Notes under the pieces: generated by a model
What the model saw: the letters and a program-made list of their open reading frames with translations, nothing else
Database searches by the model: none
What the model was told of the DNA's origin: nothing
NCBI RefSeq assembly: GCF_003325755.1
Contig: NZ_QORI02000001.1
Span: 186,001 to 250,000 of the forward strand
Length of the DNA: 64,000 bases
Direction of reading: 5' to 3'
Origin: Pseudomonas sp. SST3
GTDB lineage: Bacteria; Pseudomonadota; Gammaproteobacteria; Pseudomonadales; Pseudomonadaceae
Part shown: positions 33,570 to 41,595 of the stretch, piece by piece
How positions within the stretch are numbered: the stretch's first letter is position 1
How the letters are laid out: the number at the start of each line of letters is the position of its first letter
Program-made: the position numbers and the translations under genes

Positions 33570-35057
33570 TCAGTGGCTCATGAGCTTGCCGATGTCATCG
33601 GGTTTGTCGTGCACACCGAAGCGGTCGACGATGGTCGCGCTGGCTTCATTCAGACCCAACACTTCGACCTCGGTGCCCTCTCGACGGAGCTTGACGACCA
33701 CCTTGTCCAGTGCCGCAACTGCGGTGATGTCCCAGAAATGCGCCTGGTTGAGGTCGATGATGACCTTTGCGATGGCTTCCTTGAAGTCGAAGGCGGCGGT
33801 GAACTTGTCCGATGAGCTGAAGAATACCTGCCCGACCACGCGGTAGGTGCGCTGATTGCCTTCGTCATCCAGCTCCGAGCCGATATGCAGGTAGTGCCCG
33901 ACCTTATTGGCGAAGAACATCGCAGCCAGCAACACGCCGGCCAAAACGCCGTACGCCAGGTTATGGGTAAAGACGACCACCACCACGGTCACCACCATGA
34001 CGATATTGGTGGAGAGCGGGTAGTGCCTGAGATTGCGCAGCGAATCCCAGCTGAACGTACCGATGGATACCATGATCATGACGGCCACCAGCGCAGCCAT
34101 CGGAATCTGCCCGACCCAGTCACTGAGAAACACCACCATCAACAGCAATACGACACCGGCGATCAGCGTCGACAGCCGCGTGCGGCCGCCGGATTTCACG
34201 TTGATCACAGACTGGCCGATCATCGCGCAGCCGGCCATGCCGCCGAACAGGCCGGAGACGATATTGGCGATGCCCTGGCCCTTGCACTCGCGGTTCTTGT
34301 CGCTGCTGGTGTCGGTCAAGTCGTCGACAATGGTGGCGGTCATCAGCGATTCCAGCAGGCCCACCACAGCTAGCGCAGCGGAGTACGGGAAGATGATCGC
34401 CAGGGTTTCGAAGGTCAGCGGCACTTCGGGCCAGAGGAAGACTGGAAGCGTGTCGGGCAGGTCGCCCATGTCAGCAACGGTGCGGATATCCAGGCCGAGG
34501 TAGATGGCCACAGCCGTCAGCGTCAGGATGCAGACCAACGGCGACGGAATGATGCGGCCGAGCGTCGGCACATAGGGAAACAGGTAGATGATGCCCAGGC
34601 CGACAGCGGTCATGGCATAGACGTGCCAGGTGACATTCGTCAGCTCCGGCAGCTGCGCCATGAAGATCAGGATCGCCAGCGCGTTGACGAAGCCGGTGAC
34701 CACCGAGCGCGAGACGAAGCGCATCAGCAAACCAAGGCGCAGGTAGCCGGCGCCGATTTGCAGCAGGCCGCAGAGTAGGGTCGCGGCCAACAGGTATTGC
34801 AGGCCGTGCTCGCGCACCAGCGTCACCATCAGCAGCGCCATGGCACCGGTAGCGGCGGAAATCATGCCCGGACGGCCACCGACGAAGGCGATCACTACCG
34901 CGATGCAGAAGGAGGCGTAGAGGCCGACCCGCGGATCGACCCCGGCGATGATCGAGAAGGCGATCGCCTCCGGAATCAGCGCCAGGGCAACGACGAGTCC
35001 GGCGAGCACGTCGCCACGGATGTTGCAAAACCAGTTTTGTTTGATCGTATGGAGCAT
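33570..35057 (-). CDS. SulP-family anion transporter with STAS domain
   Basis: 495 aa. An N-terminal SulP transport domain with about 10-12 helices ([57 protein letters not shown] are characteristic) is followed by a STAS domain (about 395-495) with [23 protein letters not shown]. SulP members carry sulfate, bicarbonate or C4-dicarboxylates. The divergent neighbour is a DctB/DctD pair, so a dicarboxylate role like DauA is possible; bicarbonate is the main alternative. Confidence 0.85.
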   Translation of the reverse strand: MLHTIKQNWFCNIRGDVLAGLVVALALIPEAIAFSIIAGVDPRVGLYASFCIAVVIAFVGGRPGMISAATGAMALLMVTLVREHGLQYLLAATLLCGLLQIGAGYLRLGLLMRFVSRSVVTGFVNALAILIFMAQLPELTNVTWHVYAMTAVGLGIIYLFPYVPTLGRIIPSPLVCILTLTAVAIYLGLDIRTVADMGDLPDTLPVFLWPEVPLTFETLAIIFPYSAALAVVGLLESLMTATIVDDLTDTSSDKNRECKGQGIANIVSGLFGGMAGCAMIGQSVINVKSGGRTRLSTLIAGVVLLLMVVFLSDWVGQIPMAALVAVMIMVSIGTFSWDSLRNLRHYPLSTNIVMVVTVVVVVFTHNLAYGVLAGVLLAAMFFANKVGHYLHIGSELDDEGNQRTYRVVGQVFFSSSDKFTAAFDFKEAIAKVIIDLNQAHFWDITAVAALDKVVVKLRREGTEVEVLGLNEASATIVDRFGVHDKPDDIGKLMSH

Positions 35058-35417
35058 CAGCGTATCCAGAGCAAAAGCACAACCTGCGGGCCGAAACGGT
35101 ACGCGGCTGGTACGAGGCTAGTTTCAAATTCGAGTATGGGGGCATCCACGCGCATAAGGCGCGGCGCACGACCGCACCCATGACAGGCGGTCGCAATCAT
35201 ATGTAGAGGGATGTTGCGCTATGGCGGACTAGGCAGCCAGGTCATGGATTTCGTCTCTCATGGAGGCCTCGGCGGTCGGGCGCGCCGAAAGGGCCGGCAA
35301 GGATACCGAAACCGACCGGCTTCCGCGACCCGCACCCGCCCGGCCGCCGATTACGACACGAAAGCCATCATGTGGGCACTTTGGCTTACCATGCGAAATC
35401 CTCATAGCGAGCCCGCC
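35058..35417. other. Divergent intergenic region between sulP and dctB
   Basis: 360 bases without a convincing gene. It must hold the promoters of sulP-usp (minus) and dctBD (plus). I searched for the sigma-54 -24/-12 pattern on both strands because of DctD and did not find a good match. Confidence 0.4.
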
Positions 35418-37181
35418 ATGCCTGCCCTTTCCAGCCGCCTCCGTGTCGTTCTCATCGTCCTGCTGATCATCGTTGGGCTGGTGCTGAGCATGTACGGGGC
35501 CGGACGCATCGCCGAGCAGCGTGCCTGGGTCGAGCGCAGCCAGGAAGCACGTGGGCAGCTCGAACTGTATGCCCAGGCAATTCATACCCAGGTCGAACGC
35601 TTTCGCTCGGTGCCGGCGTTGCTGGCGCTCGATAGCGACATTCAGGAGCTGCTGAGCAATCCGGACGATCAGACCCTGCGCGAACAGCTGAACCAGCGTC
35701 TGGAGCAGCAGAATCAGGCGGCGGGCTCTTCGGTGCTCTATCTGCTGAACCGCAACGGCGAAACCCTTGCGGCGAGCAACTGGCGCGACTGGACCAGTTT
35801 CGTCGGTAACAACTACGCCTTCCGTCCGTATTTCCTCGATGCGCTGGCGAACGACTCCGGGCGCTACTTCGCTGTCGGCGTGACCACCGGCATCCCCGGC
35901 TACTTCCTTTCCAGTTCGGTGAAAAACAGCGCCGGCGAGGTGATCGGTGTGCTGGTGGTCAAGCTTGAACTCGAAGACATGCAGCGCGAGTGGGTCGGAC
36001 AATCGGGCATCCTGCTGATTACCGATTCGCTGGATATCGTCATCCTCACCAACCGCCCCGCCTGGCGCTTCCGCTATCTGCGTCCGCTCAGCGACGAGGT
36101 ACGCGATCGTCTGATCGCCGCCCGACGCTACGCCGAGCAGAATCTCCAACCCTTGCCGAATCACACCCTGCAGCACATCGCCGAAGACAGCGAGCGGCGT
36201 CAGGTGGACGGCCCGGATGGCCACCGCAACTACCTCTGGCAGCGGTTGCAGCTGCCGGAAGAGAACTGGACGCTGCATCTGCTACAGGAACCGCAGCTGA
36301 TCGCTGCCAATGTGCGCAGCTATCGCCTGGCGGCTGCTGGCGTATGGATGACGCTGGCGTTTCTGCTGCTTTACCTGGCCCAGCGGCGCAAGACACGCCG
36401 TGCCGAGCAGCGCAATCGCAGCGAACTGGAGCGTCTGGTGGAAGCGCGCACTCGTGAACTGCATACCGCCCAGGACGAGCTGGTGCACGCCGCGCGCATG
36501 GCAGCGCTGGGGCAGATGTCCGCCGCACTGGCCCACGAGATCAACCAGCCACTGACCGCCCTCCGCATGCAGTTGGCCAGCCAGCGGCTGCTGCTCGACA
36601 ACGGCCGCACCGAGGCTGTGCGTGAAGGCCTCGGCCAGGTCGAAGGTTTGCTCGAACGGATGGCGGCGCTGACCAGTCACCTGAAAACCTTTGCTCGCAA
36701 GAGCCCTGCGGGGCTGCGCCAGCGCTTGAACCTGGCCGATGTTCTGGAGCAGGCATTACAGCTGCTCGGCCCACGGATCCGCAGCGACGGCGTCGAGGTG
36801 TTGCGTCAGATGCCGGCCGATGCCTGGGTCAGCGGCGACGCCATCCGACTGGAACAGGTACTGATCAACCTGCTGACCAACGCGCTCGACGCCATGCAGG
36901 GCTGTCAGATCCGTCAACTGCGCGTCGACTGCCATCGCGACCGCCAGAGCTGGACGCTGAGCGTCGCCGACAGCGGCGGCGGCATCGCCAGCGAGCATCT
37001 GGACCAAGTTTTCGAGCCCTTCTTCACTACCAAACCGGTCGGCCAGGGCCTCGGCTTGGGATTGGCGGTTTCCTACGGCATCGTGCGCGACCTTGGCGGC
37101 GATCTGGAGGTGTACAACGATGCCCTTGGGGCGGTGTTCGTACTGCATCTGCCGGCAGCCGAACAGCATGTTGACGAGTAG
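35418..37181 (+). CDS. dctB: C4-dicarboxylate-type sensor histidine kinase
   Basis: 587 aa. Two membrane helices ([20 protein letters not shown] near the start and [17 protein letters not shown] at about residue 303) enclose a periplasmic double-Cache sensor domain ([34 protein letters not shown] segment). A coiled coil leads to the H box [15 protein letters not shown] and an ATPase domain ([37 protein letters not shown]). This is the DctB arrangement, which senses C4-dicarboxylates. No dctA or dctPQM is adjacent. ATG 35418 is chosen; 35391 is possible. Confidence 0.85.
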   Translation: MPALSSRLRVVLIVLLIIVGLVLSMYGAGRIAEQRAWVERSQEARGQLELYAQAIHTQVERFRSVPALLALDSDIQELLSNPDDQTLREQLNQRLEQQNQAAGSSVLYLLNRNGETLAASNWRDWTSFVGNNYAFRPYFLDALANDSGRYFAVGVTTGIPGYFLSSSVKNSAGEVIGVLVVKLELEDMQREWVGQSGILLITDSLDIVILTNRPAWRFRYLRPLSDEVRDRLIAARRYAEQNLQPLPNHTLQHIAEDSERRQVDGPDGHRNYLWQRLQLPEENWTLHLLQEPQLIAANVRSYRLAAAGVWMTLAFLLLYLAQRRKTRRAEQRNRSELERLVEARTRELHTAQDELVHAARMAALGQMSAALAHEINQPLTALRMQLASQRLLLDNGRTEAVREGLGQVEGLLERMAALTSHLKTFARKSPAGLRQRLNLADVLEQALQLLGPRIRSDGVEVLRQMPADAWVSGDAIRLEQVLINLLTNALDAMQGCQIRQLRVDCHRDRQSWTLSVADSGGGIASEHLDQVFEPFFTTKPVGQGLGLGLAVSYGIVRDLGGDLEVYNDALGAVFVLHLPAAEQHVDE

Positions 37182-37208
37182 ACTGACAGCAGGCAGAAGG
37201 AGTGAGAC

Positions 37209-38570
37209 ATGAGCGGTCAGGTCATCTTCATCGACGACGAAGCAGCGATACGCCAGGCAGTTCAGCAGTGGCTGGAGCTCTCCGGCTTCAGTGTGCGCAC
37301 CTGTGCCAGCGCTCAACAGGCACTGGCGCTGATTGACCGGGACTTCGCCGGCGTGCTGATCAGCGATGTGCGCATGCCTGATCTGGACGGCCTCGGCTTG
37401 CTGGAGCGGCTCGTGGCATTGGATCCAGAGCTGCCGGTGATCATGGTCACCGGCCATGGCGACGTGCCGATGGCGGTGCAGGCGCTGCATCAGGGCGCCT
37501 ACGACTTCATCGAGAAACCCTTCACCCCGGAGCGCCTACTCGACAGCGTGCGCCGCGCCCAGGAAAAGCGTCGGCTGGTCTGCGAAAACCGCCAGCTGCG
37601 CGAGCAATTCACTCGCAAGGGGCGCATCGAGTCGATGCTGCTGGGCGTCTCGCGGGCCATGGAACACCTCCGGCGTCAGGTGCTGGAGCTGGCCGGCACC
37701 GATGTCAATGTACTGATCCGCGGCGACACTGGCAGTGGCAAGGAACAGGTTGCGCGCTGCCTGCATGACTTCAGCCCGCGTGCCCGCAACCCCTTTGTCG
37801 CGCTGAACTGCGCCGCCATCCCCGAAACCATCTTTGAGAGCGAACTGTTCGGCCACGAGAGCGGCGCCTTCACCGGCGCGCAGGGCAAACGCATCGGCCG
37901 AATCGAGCATGCCCATGGCGGCACGCTGTTCCTCGATGAGATCGAGAGCATGCCACTGGCGCAGCAGGTCAAGCTGCTGCGCGTGCTGCAGGAAAGAACC
38001 CTGGAACGCCTAGGCTCGAACCGCAGCATCGAGGTCGATCTACGGGTGATCAGCGCGGCCAAGCCGGACCTGCTCGAAGAGGTGCGTGGCGGGCGTTTCC
38101 GCGAAGACCTGCTGTATCGCCTGAACGTCGCCGAGCTGCATATTCCGCCGCTGCGTGATCGTCGCGAGGACATTCCGCTGCTGTTCGATCACTTCGTCAA
38201 CCAGGCAGCGCAGCGCCACGGCCGCGACCCCATACCTGCCAGCCCCACCGAGCTGGCGCAGCTGCTCAGCCATGACTGGCCGGGCAACGTCCGCGAGCTG
38301 ATCAACGCCGCCGAACGTCACGCACTGAGCCTGACGCCCCCTCCATCCACGAGTGTGAGCGCCACAGCCAGCCCTGCCGCCGCCGCTTCGCTGGCCGAAC
38401 AGATGGAAGCTTTCGAGGCGCAGTGCCTGCACAACACGTTGCAACAGCACAAAGGCAACATCACCGAAGTGATGAACCAGCTACAGCTGCCGCGCCGCAC
38501 CCTGAACGAAAAGATGCAGCGCCACGGATTAAGTCGCAGCGACTACCTGCCGGCGGGTGGCGACACCTGA
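37209..38570 (+). CDS. dctD: Sigma-54-dependent response regulator, DctD type
   Basis: 453 aa: receiver domain (FIDDEAAIRQ, phospho-Asp in VLISDVRMPDLDG, Lys in FIEKPFTPERL), AAA+ domain with Walker A GDTGSGKE, the sigma-54 contact loop ESGAFTGA, Walker B GGTLFLDEIES and arginine fingers in RFREDLLYRLNV, and a Fis-type helix-turn-helix at the end (VMNQLQLPRRTLNEKMQRHG). It begins 27 bases after dctB and is surely co-transcribed. Targets are likely sigma-54 promoters of dicarboxylate uptake genes. Confidence 0.92.
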   Translation: MSGQVIFIDDEAAIRQAVQQWLELSGFSVRTCASAQQALALIDRDFAGVLISDVRMPDLDGLGLLERLVALDPELPVIMVTGHGDVPMAVQALHQGAYDFIEKPFTPERLLDSVRRAQEKRRLVCENRQLREQFTRKGRIESMLLGVSRAMEHLRRQVLELAGTDVNVLIRGDTGSGKEQVARCLHDFSPRARNPFVALNCAAIPETIFESELFGHESGAFTGAQGKRIGRIEHAHGGTLFLDEIESMPLAQQVKLLRVLQERTLERLGSNRSIEVDLRVISAAKPDLLEEVRGGRFREDLLYRLNVAELHIPPLRDRREDIPLLFDHFVNQAAQRHGRDPIPASPTELAQLLSHDWPGNVRELINAAERHALSLTPPPSTSVSATASPAAAASLAEQMEAFEAQCLHNTLQQHKGNITEVMNQLQLPRRTLNEKMQRHGLSRSDYLPAGGDT

Positions 38571-38661
38571 TCACGGCGTGGCGCGCACCGCTTCACGGTC
38601 AGCCCACCGGAGTTTGGCGACGCGCACGGACGAAACGCCAATGAGGATGGGGCAGAGCAAT

Positions 38662-38815
38662 TGGTGGGCTGAAGCCCACCCTACGGAATCGACTATCGAT
38701 AACTCGCCCACGGAGGATGGGAGTTGTCGGCATTGTAGGAGCGAGCTTGCTCGCGAACGCTTCCCCGCCCCGCCCCGCATCAGGCAACGGCACGGTGGGC
38801 TGAAGCCACCCTACA
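38662..38815. repeat. Cluster of three intergenic palindromes (REP type)
   Basis: GGTGGGCTGAAGCCCACCC-type copies at 38662-38684 and 38794-38815 flank a different Pseudomonas REP unit, TGTAGGAGCGAGCTTGCTCG, at 38734-38758. They fill the gap between dctD and the convergent sigma-factor gene. The GGTGGGCTGAAGCC core is shared with 9997-10089 and the GAGCGAGCTTGCTCGC core with 61643-61914. Confidence 0.8.
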
Positions 38816-38862
38816 GGGATTGTTGATCGTTTCCACCCTGCGTATGAACGTCGTTCGACTCC

Positions 38863-40122
38863 TCAATCCGCTCCATTCAACTCATCCAGCCGTTGCTGCA
38901 GAAAACGCCGCTCCGGCTCTAGCTGCGCCAGCTGCAGTGCCCTCCGATAGGCGGCTCGTGCCTCGTCCAGGCGGCCAAGGCGGCGGCAGAAATCGGCGCG
39001 AGCCGAATGCAGAAGGTGATAATCGTGCAGCAGCCCGCGGGCCAATAAATCATCGATCAGCGCCAGGCCCGCTTCCGGCCCCTCGTGCATGGCGATCGCC
39101 ACCGCGCGGTTCAGCTCGATGACCGACGAAGGGCTGACCCGCAACAGGACGTCGTAGAGCCCGACAATCTGCGCCCAGTCGGTCTGCGCCGCGCTGGGCG
39201 CCTCGGCATGCACGGCGACGATCGCGGCCTGCAACGTATAGGGACCAAAACGCCGCGAGCCCAGGGCACGCTGCACCAGCGCCGAGCCTTCTTCGATCTG
39301 CGCTCGGTTCCAGAGGCTGCGATCCTGCTCGTCAAGGCGCACCAACTCGCCGGAGCCATCGGTGCGCGCGGCGCGGCGGGCATCGTGCAACAGCATTAGC
39401 GCCAGCAACCCCATCAGCTCGGGATCAGGCAACAGCTCCAGCAGCAGCCGAGCCAAGCGGATCGCCTCGGCGCTCAGATCCGCCCGGGTCAGCTCGGCGC
39501 CGCTGGAGGCCGAGTAGCCCTCGTTGAATACCAGGTAGATCACTCGAAGCACGTTATCCAGGCGCGACGGCAACTCATCACGGGACGGCACGCGATAAGG
39601 GATCGCCGCATCACGGATCTTCTGCTTGGCGCGCACGATGCGCTGGGCAATGGTGCTGGGCGACACGAGAAAGGCGCGGGCGATCTCCTCAGTCTTCAGG
39701 TCGCAGACTTCGCGCAGGGTCAGCGCCACCTGCGCATCGGCCGGCAAAGCCGGGTGGCAGCAGGTAAATACCAGCCGTAGGCGATCGTCTTCAAGGTCGT
39801 CGCGGTCCCAGTCCGGTTCCTCGGCGGTGTCCAACTGATCGGCCAGCAGGCTCAGCGAGGCATTGAAACGTGCCCTTCGACGCAGGCCGTCGATGGCCTT
39901 GAAGCGTCCCGCCGATACCAGCCAGGCGCGCGGACTGGCCGGTATCCCATCGCGTGGCCATTGCCGTACGGCGGCGTAAAAGGCGTCGTGCAACGCCTCT
40001 TCGGCCAGATCGAAGTCGCCGAGCAGGCGAATCAGGGTTGCCAGCACGCGCCGCGACTCCTTGCGGTAGATGGCCTCGATAGCCCGCTGGCCCGCGGCGT
40101 CTCCGCCTGAAGTGGCCGTCAC
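38863..40122 (-). CDS. ECF-type RNA polymerase sigma factor with C-terminal extension
   Basis: About 419 aa. Sigma region 2 (LATLIRLLGDFDLAEEALHDAF, PRAWLVSAGRFKAIDGLRRR) and region 4 (LTLREVCDLKTEEIARAFLVSPSTIAQRIVRAKQKI-type helix-turn-helix) occupy residues 1-190, followed by a 220-residue TPR-like extension (LYDVLLRVSPSSVIELNRAVA). This is the large ECF group that pairs with YCII proteins. GTG 40122 is chosen because it begins just before region 2 and after the upstream YCII stop. No anti-sigma gene is present; the extension may do that job. Confidence 0.85.
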   Translation of the reverse strand: MTATSGGDAAGQRAIEAIYRKESRRVLATLIRLLGDFDLAEEALHDAFYAAVRQWPRDGIPASPRAWLVSAGRFKAIDGLRRRARFNASLSLLADQLDTAEEPDWDRDDLEDDRLRLVFTCCHPALPADAQVALTLREVCDLKTEEIARAFLVSPSTIAQRIVRAKQKIRDAAIPYRVPSRDELPSRLDNVLRVIYLVFNEGYSASSGAELTRADLSAEAIRLARLLLELLPDPELMGLLALMLLHDARRAARTDGSGELVRLDEQDRSLWNRAQIEEGSALVQRALGSRRFGPYTLQAAIVAVHAEAPSAAQTDWAQIVGLYDVLLRVSPSSVIELNRAVAIAMHEGPEAGLALIDDLLARGLLHDYHLLHSARADFCRRLGRLDEARAAYRRALQLAQLEPERRFLQQRLDELNGAD

Positions 40123-40141
40123 GCAAGCGCGTCTCGACGGA

Positions 40142-40498
40142 TCAACGATCAGGCAGCTGGCGCAGCGGGCGAACCTCGATACTGCCGAGGGCGGCCGGCG
40201 GGATCTTCGCCGCCAGCTGCACCGCCTCGTCGAAATCGGCCGCCTCCAGTAGATAGAAACCCGCCAGTTGCTCCCGGGTTTCGGCGAAGGGGCCATCGAC
40301 CACCGACACCGCGCCCTCACGCACCCTCACGGTCTTGGCGGTGCGCACCGACTGCAGCGGCTCTCCGGCGATGAAATGCCCGCTTTCACGCAGGCGCTCA
40401 CCGTTGGCGATGCACTGATCGACGAGCGCGACCCACTGCTCATCGGTCATGGCATCTACGCGTTGTTCGTCGTAATAGACGAGGCAAAGGTATTTCAT
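40142..40498 (-). CDS. YCII-related (DGPF) protein
   Basis: 118 aa. The family motif VVDGPFAETREQLAGFYLLE with DGPF is clear, and the start MKYLCLVYYDE is typical. GGAGAA precedes the ATG. It lies 19 bases before the sigma-factor gene. YCII proteins of this group always accompany ECF sigma factors of the type found here, but their biochemical role is unknown. Confidence 0.85.
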   Translation of the reverse strand: MKYLCLVYYDEQRVDAMTDEQWVALVDQCIANGERLRESGHFIAGEPLQSVRTAKTVRVREGAVSVVDGPFAETREQLAGFYLLEAADFDEAVQLAAKIPPAALGSIEVRPLRQLPDR

Positions 40499-40604
40499 AC
40501 AGTTCTCCATCACGTCCATGGCGACAGACAACCTTAGCAGCTGGCGGCGAAAGCACGAGGGCCTTGCGACGTGCCAGCTATCGGGCTGTGGGTGGCGTTC
40601 AGTC

Positions 40605-41051
40605 TCAGGGCTCGAGGCCGAAACAAGCCTGGCCGCTTTCCATATCGAAAGGCATCGAGAAGTGCTCGTGTACGACCTTCCAGTCGCCACCCTGCAGACG
40701 CCAGCAACGGGTACCGCGCATCCAGGCTGTCTGCATCTCGCCCTTGTCGTTGGTCCCTCCGCAATGGCTCAGCGAATGACTGAACGCGAGGTCGCCGCTG
40801 GCGGTGATGCTGACGTCCTGGGTCTCGAAGAAACCCTCACCCTGGCAGAAGTCGAAGCAGCGTTGCCAGTGGGCGCGATAGGCCTCGATGCCTTTGAACT
40901 GCAGCGCGCCGACCGCATCGAAGGCCACCACATCGGGCGCGTACTGGGACATGATCCGGTCGAGATCCTTGACGCTGACCGCCTGTTGGAATTCGGCGGT
41001 CAGCTCACGGATACGAGCTTCTCCATTTTGAGTATCGCTTGCAGTGTTCAT
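40605..41051 (-). CDS. SnoaL-like / DUF4440 protein
   Basis: 148 aa with the NTF2-like alpha+beta plan: helix RIRELTAEFQQAVSVKDLDR, strand MSQYAPDVVAFDAVG, and DVSITASGDLAFSHSLSHCGG. The start MNTASDTQNGEARIREL follows GAAACGAAC. It lies between the two YCII genes on the same strand, so the three and the sigma factor form one probable operon. Ligand or reaction unknown. Confidence 0.78.
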   Translation of the reverse strand: MNTASDTQNGEARIRELTAEFQQAVSVKDLDRIMSQYAPDVVAFDAVGALQFKGIEAYRAHWQRCFDFCQGEGFFETQDVSITASGDLAFSHSLSHCGGTNDKGEMQTAWMRGTRCWRLQGGDWKVVHEHFSMPFDMESGQACFGLEP

Positions 41052-41121
41052 GTTCGTTTCCTCATGGATTGGATGGGCGGAGCGGTGAAAGCGAAGCGTT
41101 TTCCGAAACAGATGGACGGGA

Positions 41122-41478
41122 TCAGGGCGGCGCGCGCGGATGCAGCGCCCGTACTTCGGCACAACCCAGGCGGACCGGCGGGATGCGCGAAGCCAGCAGG
41201 ATGGCGTCATTGAGGTCGGACGCCTCGAACAGGTAGATGGCGAAGGGTTGCTCGCGACCGACGGCAACCGGCCCATCGCGCAGCGAGACGTGATCACCTT
41301 GTACGCGTACGGTGGTGGCGCTGAGTTCCGATTGCAGCGCTTCGCCGATGATCAGCCGTCCGCTGCGCTGCAGCCCCTCGCGGTAATCGCGGCATTCGGC
41401 ATCCAGCGCGGCCTGCGCCCGGGGCGGCAGGCCCGCCAGAGCGTTTTCATCCAGATAGACCAGACACAGATAACGCAT
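41122..41478 (-). CDS. Second YCII-related (DGPF) protein
   Basis: 118 aa, starting MRYLCLVYLDENALAGLP. LRDGPVAVGREQPFAIYLFE is the family motif with DGPV in place of DGPF. It is a diverged paralogue of the protein at 40142-40498 and is first in the minus-strand group. GGGATGCAGCG precedes the start. Confidence 0.8.
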   Translation of the reverse strand: MRYLCLVYLDENALAGLPPRAQAALDAECRDYREGLQRSGRLIIGEALQSELSATTVRVQGDHVSLRDGPVAVGREQPFAIYLFEASDLNDAILLASRIPPVRLGCAEVRALHPRAPP

Positions 41479-41595
41479 CGCTGCATCCCTCGAAGGAGCG
41501 GGTGGTTACCTGCTAGTCGAGTCACCGGATGCAGAATCGACAGGTATCGCAAAATAAATTGCGTCCAGCTCCCGACGTGGGCGCAACGATGGGGA

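Noticed and set aside
35058..35417. Sigma-54 promoter for sulP or dctBD
   Set aside because: GGCAC-like stretches exist (near 35373) but the GG/GC spacing is wrong.
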